A stretch of 64,000 nt of DNA from Thermoplasmatota archaeon (GTDB lineage: Archaea > Thermoplasmatota > Thermoplasmata > Thermoplasmatales > Thermoplasmataceae). The notes beneath the pieces are model-generated. The model made no database searches. It was not told where the DNA came from and worked only from the letters and a program-made list of their open reading frames with translations. The stretch covers positions 19,187-83,186 of the forward strand of contig JAMCPG010000042.1 of the NCBI GenBank assembly GCA_023379845.1, in the 5' to 3' direction. Below are positions 50,342 to 60,445 of the stretch, one piece after another. Position 1 is the stretch's first letter. Every line of letters begins with the position of its first letter. Position numbers and translations under genes: made by a program.

Positions 50342-51864
50342 TCCTTGAGTGATTTCTTGAACTCGGATGGATTCTTTCGCTGGTCCCTGATCTTTCTTGC
50401 CTCCCTGAGGAGTGAAATAAGATCAACGTCTCCTCCACCCTCCGCAGTCTCCCTCCTCCTTATTGAGGCAATGACGGGTATCCGGACGAATTCACCCGTC
50501 AAGACGGCTTCCCCTATATTCAGCGAAGGAAGATCCTGGAGCATGGATTCAGACAGGCTTTCGCTGCTTTCCATTATTGCCTTCTGATCAAGCAGGTTTG
50601 TGATTCGGAGAATTATTGCGCTGTTGCACTGGCTAAGTACATCCTGATCGAGCTTGCCTGGCCGCTGGGATATAACGACGAGGAACATGCCGAACTTTCT
50701 CCCCTCGGAAGCGATCTTCCGGAGCATCTGCGCAATAAGCGTTCTTGATCCGGGAGGCACAAAATTATGTGCCTCCTCAACAAATACAAATACCGGGAAA
50801 CCCTCGTTCGCCTCAACCTTGCTTTCATAAATCGTGTTCAGTACCCTGTGTGCGAAGTAGTTGGAAAGCGCCTGGTCCATCCCGGAGAGATCAAGTATTG
50901 AAAGCTGCCCTGGCGACAGGTATTCATCCATAGGAGTCGTGCTCTCAGAAAATATGTTGCTTATCTTCATAAGGATCCTGATCCTGCCTGAAATCTTTGA
51001 CGCATCTTCACCCTTCATCTCCTTATGTGCAGAAAGAAAGGCGGCGAGATCCCGGGGAGGCTTCATGTTATTGTGGATATCGGCCACAATCCTCCTGAGG
51101 GTGCTCCAGTCCTCCTTTATGCCCATAATATCGGATATCTCGTCCGGTTCTAGATCCTGGAACCTCAGCGTGAAGAGCGATGAAATTGTGCCTGTCTGGC
51201 TATTGTATCTGCCGCTGCTGAGCGGAGTCCTGAAAATCCTGATGTCAGATGCGTACCTGGCACCGCTCTTGCCGGTCCGCATAAGCGCATAATCAGCATG
51301 CGGATCAAGAACTATGATCGATGCTCCCTTCTTCAGGAGCTCCTCCATTAGCACTGCAGCCGCATTGCTCTTACCGGCCCCGGTCTGTGCAAGTATGGCA
51401 AGGTGCCTCTTCAGGCCATTTATATCTACGTTCAGGCGCACATCATCCCTGTCAACAAGGTGCCCGATGTACAGCGATCTCTCCTCCGGGTAGCTCAGGT
51501 GACTTTCGAGAAGTTCCTGGGAAGCTCGCCATACAGGTGATCCCGGCGGAATTATCTTCCTTGATAACATTAGCGAATCGCCCTCTACAGATCCAAGGCT
51601 TTTTGCCTGGCACAGAAAAACATGATCTGCCAGTTCGGTGTCGACATATTTCTTAACAGACAAGAAGTCCATGTCCTGGTTCAGGAGATCGCTTCTCGAA
51701 AGCACCTTCTCTATCCTGCCTATGACCTTTCTTTTGCCAATCGCAGCGAAGATATATTCCCATTTCGACACCTCCGAAATATCAGAAACGACAAAAGTAA
51801 ACCTGTCGGAAGAATTCTCACCCACAGTATAGCCTATCGGTTTATCAGATCCTGATTCTTGCAC
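50335..51864 (-). CDS. herA: HerA-type bipolar DNA helicase/ATPase
   Basis: AQTGAGKSNAAAVLMEELL, VFVFVEEAHNFVPPG, VISQRPGKLDQDVLSQCN; proposed GTG start at 51864. Confidence 0.94.
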   Translation of the reverse strand: MQESGSDKPIGYTVGENSSDRFTFVVSDISEVSKWEYIFAAIGKRKVIGRIEKVLSRSDLLNQDMDFLSVKKYVDTELADHVFLCQAKSLGSVEGDSLMLSRKIIPPGSPVWRASQELLESHLSYPEERSLYIGHLVDRDDVRLNVDINGLKRHLAILAQTGAGKSNAAAVLMEELLKKGASIIVLDPHADYALMRTGKSGARYASDIRIFRTPLSSGRYNSQTGTISSLFTLRFQDLEPDEISDIMGIKEDWSTLRRIVADIHNNMKPPRDLAAFLSAHKEMKGEDASKISGRIRILMKISNIFSESTTPMDEYLSPGQLSILDLSGMDQALSNYFAHRVLNTIYESKVEANEGFPVFVFVEEAHNFVPPGSRTLIAQMLRKIASEGRKFGMFLVVISQRPGKLDQDVLSQCNSAIILRITNLLDQKAIMESSESLSESMLQDLPSLNIGEAVLTGEFVRIPVIASIRRRETAEGGGDVDLISLLREARKIRDQRKNPSEFKKSLKEW

Positions 51865-52861
51865 GTCTCTCTCCCCTGGTTTCGTACATGGGTATCCCAA
51901 TCGTCTTCTCAAACTGGCGCATGTATATTCTTTCCACCTCATCAGAACGGAACTTGACCATGTTATCGACCTTAGACAGCCAGATATTGTAAACTTTCTG
52001 TCCGGCATAAGCCCAGAAGACAGTATCAACTATTTTCTCCAGTATACTGTTGTCATAGCCATCTTTAGAAGATACGAAATCAATCTTCATCGGAAGGTCA
52101 TTCAAGTTTGGAAGCAGGTGAAATGACCATATTGAATCGCGGATCTCGATACCGCTCGCCCGGAAATTAACGGGGATGGAATAACCCGGAGACTTGGCGA
52201 GTGATTTTATCAACACGTGATCAACTATTCGACCTGTTCTCAAGGCTTCATCCTGTCCATTGCCAGAATCATTGGTTATTTTAGATACAAGCGAACGCGA
52301 TTCCGAGCTCTTGCTGAGGAACACGATTTCCGATCCCATCTCCCTTGCCTTTTCAATAAGAGCCTTCAGGTTGGAATAGTACTTTTCCTTGAAACCATCA
52401 AGCCGATCTGCCCGGAATTCTCTGTTTCCATGCATAAGGCGGCCAGTCAGGGAGCCATCGAACAGTATAATTTCCGGCCTTTCATGATCGAGCATGTCGA
52501 TCATGGATCGGTGCTCGCAATCCTCCATGATCATCGTCGTAAGTGGTCGAAGGTCGTCCCTGGATACCCATGTTACTTCTGAAAAAAAACTGGCGTAAAC
52601 GGAGGATTCGAATATTGAATATCCTCTTGACAGTATTATCTTCCTGCCGTTGTAGAGTTCCCTTACAAATTCACTGCTGTCGGCAGCAGCAACCGATCTT
52701 GTGTACCTATCTCCTCCAGGTGTGTCTATGTAATACTTCTCGAAATACTTTGAGAAAAAACCGTAGGCTTCTGAGGTGCGGTCTATAATCATTGAAGATA
52801 TTATCTCATCCCTTCTCTCGTTCAGAAAATCAACAAACTTTTGAAATGTCAGGTCCCCCAT
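51845..52861 (-). CDS. nurA: NurA 5'-3' nuclease
   Basis: SVAAADSSEFVRELYNGRKIILSRGYSIF, IILFDGSLTGRLM; co-directional with HerA/Mre11/Rad50. Confidence 0.9.
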   Translation of the reverse strand: MGDLTFQKFVDFLNERRDEIISSMIIDRTSEAYGFFSKYFEKYYIDTPGGDRYTRSVAAADSSEFVRELYNGRKIILSRGYSIFESSVYASFFSEVTWVSRDDLRPLTTMIMEDCEHRSMIDMLDHERPEIILFDGSLTGRLMHGNREFRADRLDGFKEKYYSNLKALIEKAREMGSEIVFLSKSSESRSLVSKITNDSGNGQDEALRTGRIVDHVLIKSLAKSPGYSIPVNFRASGIEIRDSIWSFHLLPNLNDLPMKIDFVSSKDGYDNSILEKIVDTVFWAYAGQKVYNIWLSKVDNMVKFRSDEVERIYMRQFEKTIGIPMYETRGERRARIRI

Positions 52862-52914
52862 ACATGCTCAACATGCTGCTATGACATGGCCGCTATAAAA
52901 ATAATCCCCATGTG

Positions 52915-54012
52915 TCATCCGGATATGATGGGTTTAACAGTAAAAGTGAGAATAAACATTGCAAGGACGCAAGCACCAATTGCATAGTCACGCTTTGAAA
53001 GCTTCTCATAATCGTTCAGCGGTGGCGGATGCGATAGGCCCATGAGGACAGCAAGCAGGACCAGTATGATCCAACCTGTATATTCTAGCGTGAAATAAAG
53101 CATGGCTCCCAAAAACAGGTAACTGACGATATACGATCTTCTCCCCAGCATGCCCCTGGATACATGTCCGCCGTCTAGCTGGCTTATAGGTATCAGGTTG
53201 AGGGCTGTCGCAAACATGCCGACCCAGACGGCAAGCTCCATCGGAAAAATAGGCGCAGTAACGGGTGGAATCAATGTTTTTGGAATGATACCGAAGAGGT
53301 GGTAGATGAGAGGGAACTCAACAACCAAAGGGCTGGTCGGAATTGATACTGGTATGAAGATCTTCTGCAGGTAGTTTGCCACAAAGAGAAGCGGGAGGGC
53401 AACAAGGAAACCAAATATCGGTCCGGCTGCGCCGATTTCAACCATTGCTTTCCTGTTGGGAATTGGATCCCTCAAGGAAATAAAGGCACCAAAAGTGCCA
53501 ATTGATATAGGAACCGGTATAAAGAAAGGGAATGATGCTTTAACACTGTACCTGCGGGCAACAATATAATGGCCTATCTCATGGATACCGAGTATCAGGA
53601 GCAGGGGTCCGGAGAAGAACACGAAACCATAGGCGATGGCATCAATGTCTTGCAATGGTCCTGGTCTTATGAAGCTGAGTGAGAATTGTGATCCGACATA
53701 TATTGTAGAGGCAAGAGTCAATATAAAAAGTATGATGTTGACCTTGTTGCTCCTGTATTTCTCTTCCGGTCTGTGCCGGATAACTATGAACTTCTCCGTC
53801 TCCTCAGAAAGGAATGGAATGTAGCCTTTAGGCACAAGCTCCTTGCGAAGCGATTCAAAGCACTCGTGGAGGTCAGGGTTTTCATCGGGGAAATAATAGA
53901 AGTAGAGATCCAGAGGTGTAACCACAATATCATATGTTTTGATGCACCTCTTAACTGCATCTACCACTTCGGTCAGATCCGGATTCTGTATTTTTCCCTG
54001 CCTGAATTCCAC
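52915..54012 (-). CDS. Site-2 protease, M50 family
   Basis: GIHEIGHYIVARR (HExxH) and NLIPISQLDGGHV. Confidence 0.94.
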   Translation of the reverse strand: MEFRQGKIQNPDLTEVVDAVKRCIKTYDIVVTPLDLYFYYFPDENPDLHECFESLRKELVPKGYIPFLSEETEKFIVIRHRPEEKYRSNKVNIILFILTLASTIYVGSQFSLSFIRPGPLQDIDAIAYGFVFFSGPLLLILGIHEIGHYIVARRYSVKASFPFFIPVPISIGTFGAFISLRDPIPNRKAMVEIGAAGPIFGFLVALPLLFVANYLQKIFIPVSIPTSPLVVEFPLIYHLFGIIPKTLIPPVTAPIFPMELAVWVGMFATALNLIPISQLDGGHVSRGMLGRRSYIVSYLFLGAMLYFTLEYTGWIILVLLAVLMGLSHPPPLNDYEKLSKRDYAIGACVLAMFILTFTVKPIISG

Positions 54013-54331
54013 GCAAATACCTCTTGAAAATTTTCCCCAGGTTAACGGCGATTAATCACCCCTCATAATCCCTGACCCGCTGGGAAGTTTTTGGTTCGCT
54101 GCTGATCGGAACCTCACAGTACGGTGACTCGCCGTCAGCTCATTCCGGAGCCCATAGCAGAACCAGTTTACGTCTCACGTCGTCATATGTGTTCATGAAT
54201 CACACATACTATTAGTGGACAACTTGAAATGCAATTCGGTTTTTTAAGCTTTTTTAATTATTTTTCACTCCAAATGGATGAATTGCAATAAAAGAACACA
54301 TCATACGATCGCGCTTAACGGTTGCAACCCG

Positions 54332-55639
54332 TCACCAGTTATCAGAAAAGCTCACACTCTCTTTCTCCGGTTTATGAAATATATACATGTGGATATCCAC
54401 GATGTACCAGATTATGCCTACCAGGATAAGAATGCCTCCGCTGACCAATGACACAGGCTCCTGAACCCCATAACCCGCCAGTGCAAATGCCAGAACCATA
54501 AGCAGTGTTCCTATGTTAAAAATATAGAAGGATACCGGCTTTATGCGGACCCGTGGTGCCTTCTCTGAAATAATCCCGGGAAGAAGAAGGGGGGCATATC
54601 CCATTATCGTCGATCCAATAAAACCCAGGCCGATAGAATGGATTGAAGCTATCTTGAAATAATAGAGGTTGCCATCAAGGCCATAAGCGATTCCAAACAA
54701 GATGCCAGCAACTATCCAGAAATACGAGATGGCTGCGCTTAATCTGCTGAATCCGATTATTTTCATGGAAAATGCGGAGCGTAACTTGACTTTTTCCTCG
54801 CTCCCCTTGGACCTGATGGCAAGAACAAGTTGAGCCAGGGCAAAACATCCAATTTCAGCAAGGAAAAGAATACCTGCAAAGTAATTGTAGCCGTGAAGGT
54901 TAAAAACAGAAATAAAAAAGTCCGCAAGGACTGCGATTAACGCGAATATCATGGATACTCGAAGGAGGGACTGCCTCAGTTTAGAAGAAGACAATGGGGA
55001 AGTCTTGATCATGACTCCAATTATGACAGAGCCAACAAAACCAACTAGCAGGATGAAAATCATTGGAAGCGTGAAAATATGAGGGTTATACAGGAAATTG
55101 TTCAAGAACATGATAGACGAGAGCAGAAGTGCTGCTCCAGAGAGAGCAAGGAAGAAATCTCCCAAATCAATTTTACGTGCACCTACAGTAGTTCCCTGCC
55201 AGACCAGAAAAATATATCTGATACTGTATACAAGGATACAGGCAAATGCGGCATACATAAAGATCCGCTCTGCGCTCTGAATTGACATGGCTATGATTAT
55301 AAATGCCTGGAATAGAACCATCACCAGGAGGAAAAGATAGTCAACATATCCTGTATTGGGAGTATGCCCCCTGAACGTAGGGACAAGCACAACAGCAACG
55401 CCGCTTACAAATAAGACCAGGAATCCGTAAACCTGCAGAAATGGATGATCGAAGAAACCAAACTGGAATGGACTAACATAGCCGGAGAAGACAAACAGTT
55501 CTATGAGTCCCATTATGGTGCCAATTGCAGCGAATAGGGTTGCAACTATGACATAGTAAAGGAGTACCTTTCTTCGCAAAAGGTAAATATTGCTGAAGTT
55601 ATTTTCCTTTGCTGGCTGTCTCTCAGTTGAATTGTCCAC
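54332..55639 (-). CDS. NnrS-like polytopic membrane protein
   Basis: About 12 TM; HPFLQVYGFLVLFVSGVAVVLVPTF and HSIGLGFIGSTIMGYAPLLLP. Confidence 0.6.
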   Translation of the reverse strand: MDNSTERQPAKENNFSNIYLLRRKVLLYYVIVATLFAAIGTIMGLIELFVFSGYVSPFQFGFFDHPFLQVYGFLVLFVSGVAVVLVPTFRGHTPNTGYVDYLFLLVMVLFQAFIIIAMSIQSAERIFMYAAFACILVYSIRYIFLVWQGTTVGARKIDLGDFFLALSGAALLLSSIMFLNNFLYNPHIFTLPMIFILLVGFVGSVIIGVMIKTSPLSSSKLRQSLLRVSMIFALIAVLADFFISVFNLHGYNYFAGILFLAEIGCFALAQLVLAIRSKGSEEKVKLRSAFSMKIIGFSRLSAAISYFWIVAGILFGIAYGLDGNLYYFKIASIHSIGLGFIGSTIMGYAPLLLPGIISEKAPRVRIKPVSFYIFNIGTLLMVLAFALAGYGVQEPVSLVSGGILILVGIIWYIVDIHMYIFHKPEKESVSFSDNW

Positions 55640-56143
55640 GATTGGATAATATCTGATATAACTAAGCTTTTGTCACACATTTTGGCTTGAGTATTAAAGG
55701 ATTTTTTGAACATGTGTTTTGGAAGACATGTTTTGTCTTGACACTACAAAGAAAATAGTGAAAAACTAATAAAAGGGTTTATGTTAAGACATGGAGTAAA
55801 AAATGGATAAAACAATGAGAATATTCTGCTCAATTTATATGATGCTTGCATTATTTGGGGAGGCTTATTGAAGGCAAATTGGCTTCCAAACATTTCTACA
55901 TTAACCACTTTAGAAGTCGCGGGAACAATGTTAACCACATTGATAATGGTCTTTTACAGAACCAACATTGTTGCAAAAGTGGACGATTTAAATTAAAACT
56001 TCAATTTCTAGTCTCATTTAATAGTGACTATATTTGATAATGTATATGATATTGGTCATGATTAGCTATATGATCAGGTATTAGCACAAAATTAGTAATA
56101 GAAAGTATTTATTGGCAATGGAAGATCAGCAGGATACCGACGA

Positions 56144-58447
56144 ATGGTGAAAAAGATGCAGGATTATATAGTTAAGAGGAACAAAAACCAGGTTCCCTTC
56201 AACAAGGAAAAAATTACAATGGCAGTTTACAAGGCAATGCTTTCAGTAAAGAAGGGCACTATGATCGATGCTGAGCGCGTTACAGATCTTGTGGTGACCA
56301 GGCTGAACGCTCTGGAACACATCCCATCTGTGGAAGAAGTACAGGATACTGTTGAAAATGAATTGATGTCTTACTCAAGAGATGGCATCAGCTTCGCTGA
56401 CGTTACTAAATCCTACATTCTCTACAGGGAACGTCGCAGGATAGTCAGGGAAGAGAAGATGAGGATAGGTGTTACGGATGACCTGAAACTATCTCTTAAT
56501 GCAATAAAAGTACTGGAGTCAAGGTACCTGCTCAAGGACGAAGCTGGCAATGTCATAGAAACCCCTAGGGAACTCTTCCATCGTGTTGCTTACAACGTTG
56601 GCATAATAGAGTACATTTACCAAAACCTCAAAAACAGTTCACCGAATGGAGGCAAACTCGCCCTTGGCGAGCTGCAGGTTAACACTTTAAAAAGGGCATT
56701 TGAAAATCTCAGGAAAGAGGGCTTTGTTAATGGTACCTTCGAGTCCTTTATAGAAAATACTGGCGGCTATACTGTCGAAGTGAACAAGCTTGTTGAAAAA
56801 TTCGAGAAAATGATGACAGATCTTGATTTTGTTCCGAATTCACCAACGTTAATGAATGCAGGAACTCGCCTGGGCCAGCTCTCTGCATGCTTTGTCCTTC
56901 CTGTAGAGGATTCAATCGACGGGATTTTCCGTACGCTTGCAGACACTGCTAAGATTCACAAGTCTGGCGGCGGAACTGGTTTCTCATTCAGTAAGCTCAG
57001 GCCACGGGACGACCTGGTGGGATCAACCAAGGGTGTAGCGTCCGGGGCACTTTCATTCATGTCAATTTTTGACACAACCACCAATGTAATAAAGCAGGGT
57101 GGGAAACGTCGCGGTGCCAACATGGGCATCCTTAGATATGATCATCCAGAAATTGTTGATTTCATATCCTCAAAGGATTCCGCCAACACTATACTCAGCA
57201 ATTTCAACATATCAGTGGGAATTGATAGCGACTTCTTTGAACGGCTTGATCGAGACGATTATGTTGAACTCAAAAATCCAAGAACGCATGCAGTCGAGAA
57301 AAAGATGAAGGCGGCAGATCTCTGGAACATGATTATTGATCATGCATGGACAACAGGTGACCCAGGATTGATCTTCCTTGATGAAATCAATGCCCATAAC
57401 ACGGTTAAGAACCTCGGGGATATAGAGTCGACAAACCCATGCGGTGAACAGCCTCTCCTTCCGTACGAGTCATGCAACCTGGGATCGATCAACCTCGCAA
57501 GGTTCGTTAAGGATGGAAGGATTGATCACGAACGCCTTAAGGATGTTATCTGGTTATCCGTGAGGTTCCTCGACGATGTCATCGACGCCAACCTTTTCCC
57601 GGTTGAGGAAATAGAGCGGGTGTCCAGAACTACAAGAAAGATCGGACTCGGTGTGATGGGATTTGCCGACGCACTTGTACAAATGGGCATACCCTATGCA
57701 AGTACGCAGGCTCTCAAGACCGCAGAGGATATAATGTCATTCCTTCAGGACGAGTCGCATGCGGCATCTGAAGCGCTTGCCAAGGAACGGGGCGTATTCC
57801 CCGGATGGAAAGGATCTTACTGGGAGTCGATAAACCAGAAGATGCGTAACTCAACCACGACCACAATAGCCCCAACGGGAACAATCTCAATAATCGCCGG
57901 ATGTTCATCGTCAATTGAGCCTCTCTTTGCTCTTGCATTTGTAAGGCATGTCCTGGATGGTCAGGAACTTCTAGAGGTAAACCCGTATCTGGAAAAGAGC
58001 CTAAAGGAGCTTGGACTGTATTCAGAGAGACTGATGCTTAAGATCGCACAGACTGGCAATCTTTCGGACACAGCGCTTCCAGATGATCTAAAGAAACTCT
58101 ACCTTACGGCCCAGGAGATAGACTACAAATGGCATGTGCTTATGCAAGCTGCATTCCAGAATTATTGTGATTCCGGTGTTTCGAAGACAATAAATCTTCC
58201 AAACTCTGCTACCAGGGATGACATCGCTATGGCGTACAGGCTTGCCAGAGATCTTCACTGCAAGGGTATAACCGTGTACAGGGACGGGTCTAAGTCACAA
58301 CAGGTTCTATACATGGGCACCAAGGAAAAGAAGCAGGAAGATGCAAAACAGGTGAACCAGGAACTCATCATGTCAGCTCCAGATAACCTGCTTAAAGTGG
58401 ATTCCACATACGACCCTGCATGCACCTCTGGATCATGTACATTATAA
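56144..58447 (+). CDS. nrdJ: Class II (adenosylcobalamin-dependent) ribonucleotide reductase with ATP cone
   Basis: NPCGEQPLLPYESCNLGSINLARF, TTTIAPTGTISIIAGCSSSIEPLFALAF, C-terminal CTSGSC. Confidence 0.95.
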   Translation: MVKKMQDYIVKRNKNQVPFNKEKITMAVYKAMLSVKKGTMIDAERVTDLVVTRLNALEHIPSVEEVQDTVENELMSYSRDGISFADVTKSYILYRERRRIVREEKMRIGVTDDLKLSLNAIKVLESRYLLKDEAGNVIETPRELFHRVAYNVGIIEYIYQNLKNSSPNGGKLALGELQVNTLKRAFENLRKEGFVNGTFESFIENTGGYTVEVNKLVEKFEKMMTDLDFVPNSPTLMNAGTRLGQLSACFVLPVEDSIDGIFRTLADTAKIHKSGGGTGFSFSKLRPRDDLVGSTKGVASGALSFMSIFDTTTNVIKQGGKRRGANMGILRYDHPEIVDFISSKDSANTILSNFNISVGIDSDFFERLDRDDYVELKNPRTHAVEKKMKAADLWNMIIDHAWTTGDPGLIFLDEINAHNTVKNLGDIESTNPCGEQPLLPYESCNLGSINLARFVKDGRIDHERLKDVIWLSVRFLDDVIDANLFPVEEIERVSRTTRKIGLGVMGFADALVQMGIPYASTQALKTAEDIMSFLQDESHAASEALAKERGVFPGWKGSYWESINQKMRNSTTTTIAPTGTISIIAGCSSSIEPLFALAFVRHVLDGQELLEVNPYLEKSLKELGLYSERLMLKIAQTGNLSDTALPDDLKKLYLTAQEIDYKWHVLMQAAFQNYCDSGVSKTINLPNSATRDDIAMAYRLARDLHCKGITVYRDGSKSQQVLYMGTKEKKQEDAKQVNQELIMSAPDNLLKVDSTYDPACTSGSCTL

Positions 58448-58941
58448 TTTTCTAAAATCCATTTTTTTTTAAACATGGATTCTTACGTTTCATAATTTTC
58501 ATTTCTTCATGTTTTTTTGTCCCCAATCTGCCAATGGCCATTAATTTTTCAGGTAACTGGCTGCATTTATAGTGGATACATAACTTATGTTTAACCCTCC
58601 TTAGAAACTCCTGTAATTATAAAAATTAAGGCCAAAGATCTTCTCTTTTCCATCGAGCCTCATAATACATGCCTAATAAAAATAATGGGCGTTTATGTTT
58701 TACTTCCTGCCATGTAGTGTCCAGGATGACGCAGATGCTTGCTGTAATCTTGATCATAATAATATCCGTTAGATTAACAAATCAAGCAGGCAAAAAATCT
58801 CCGACCAATTTGTGTGAATTCTGAAGAACCAGCAAAAATTGTGCTCATTAGTGTAACTCATGATGTTCTGAATTGTATGGGAGAAAAATTGGTCAAAATT
58901 AATTGGATTGATAAAAGAGGTGGGTTATAAAATAACCCTTA

Positions 58942-60246
58942 TTAATTGCTGGGTGGCGTCTGACTTGCGGCTTGTAAATGCTGTTTTACCTTTGGCACGA
59001 CGATAGAGAACCCGATAAGAGCTGCTATAATCATCATTGCACCAGTGAGTAGCAGAGAATTGTGGACACCGTAAGCTGTATAATATACTGCAAATCCGTA
59101 TCCGGCAAACAATCCCGCCACGGCTTTCGCGGTATAAACCAGACCATAGTTCGCACCCGACTTCTTCTCCCCGAAGTAGTCTCCCACCATTGAGGGCCAC
59201 AGAGTAAACAGTGGCCCAGAACAGAATGCAATTATTATAATTACCAGGACAAAGGTTGCAGAAGACTTCATTGAAAACAACGCAAGAAGACCGATTCCTG
59301 CTATACCAAAGAATACTAGCATGGACTCTCTTCTTCCGAGGAAGTCAGAAACGATGCCTGAAACAAGTCTTCCAAGCCCATTTGAAAGTGGGAATACGTA
59401 TACTGCAATATACCCGGCAACGGCCACTCCTGTCACTGTTAAGCCGATGGAAGGCAGCTTCCCGACTATTCCAAGATAGGCTCCCGCTACAAAGAAGAAC
59501 CCGATGTAAATGGCCCAGAATTGCCATCTTGATACCATCTGTCTTGGATTGTCTTCAAGCCCACTCTTCTTCACTCTCTTCCTGACTACTTCAGCCTCTG
59601 CCTCTGTCTTGCCTGCAGGAACGTAACCATCTGGCGGGTACCTTACCAACATACCGAACGGTACAATTACTAGCATCAAAAGCCCAACATAGAGGAATGC
59701 AGCATGGAAATTGTAATTCTTGATTATATACATTACAAGAGGAGAGACTCCGAACGCTCCTGCGCCAAACCCTAGATCAATCAAGCCGACTGCAAGTCCT
59801 CTTGTCTTTCCATGAAACCACTTTAATGCTGTAGAAATACCCACTCCGTACACAATCCCCGGTCCAAGACTTCCTATACCGTAGACAACATACAAGTAGT
59901 ACAATCCGGTCGACTTCGATGTAAACGAACTCAGGATCCAACCGAGACTGGTAAGCACACCTGCAATCACCACAAAGTAGGGTGTAAGGTGTCTTCTCCT
60001 GTCAAGATAACGACCTGAGAAAAACATCGTCAACGACTGCACTATAATATATATGGAGAATGTTGTGGAAATCATGTATCCCGTGGCACTAATGCCAAAC
60101 AATTTCCCAAGTGGTGCAGTAAACAACGACCATGAATACTCATAGGGGCTAACGAAGACCATCGCAATGATCATGCTAAACACAATCAACCATAAGGGAA
60201 TTTTAGTCCCCATCCGTTTTTGATTTTCCGTTTTTGTCATATTCAA
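58942..60246 (-). CDS. MFS transporter, oxalate/formate antiporter-like (OFA)
   Basis: GIGSLGPGIVYGVGISTALKWFHGKTRGLAVGLIDLGFGAGAF; 12 TM. Confidence 0.88.
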   Translation of the reverse strand: MNMTKTENQKRMGTKIPLWLIVFSMIIAMVFVSPYEYSWSLFTAPLGKLFGISATGYMISTTFSIYIIVQSLTMFFSGRYLDRRRHLTPYFVVIAGVLTSLGWILSSFTSKSTGLYYLYVVYGIGSLGPGIVYGVGISTALKWFHGKTRGLAVGLIDLGFGAGAFGVSPLVMYIIKNYNFHAAFLYVGLLMLVIVPFGMLVRYPPDGYVPAGKTEAEAEVVRKRVKKSGLEDNPRQMVSRWQFWAIYIGFFFVAGAYLGIVGKLPSIGLTVTGVAVAGYIAVYVFPLSNGLGRLVSGIVSDFLGRRESMLVFFGIAGIGLLALFSMKSSATFVLVIIIIAFCSGPLFTLWPSMVGDYFGEKKSGANYGLVYTAKAVAGLFAGYGFAVYYTAYGVHNSLLLTGAMMIIAALIGFSIVVPKVKQHLQAASQTPPSN

Positions 60247-60445
60247 ATACCTCCAAAATCAAATCAAACAGTCGGACCAAATAATAAAAAGGCCCATTCA
60301 TAAAGTTCAAGCAAAAAATGCGAAATCAAATGAAGTTACGGAGGGCCGCACTTCAATGAACAGATATTCTTTCTGCAGACCATAAACTATAGATATTTTC
60401 TAAAAACCTCTATAGAATCTTCAATACCATCCAAAATGAATTATC

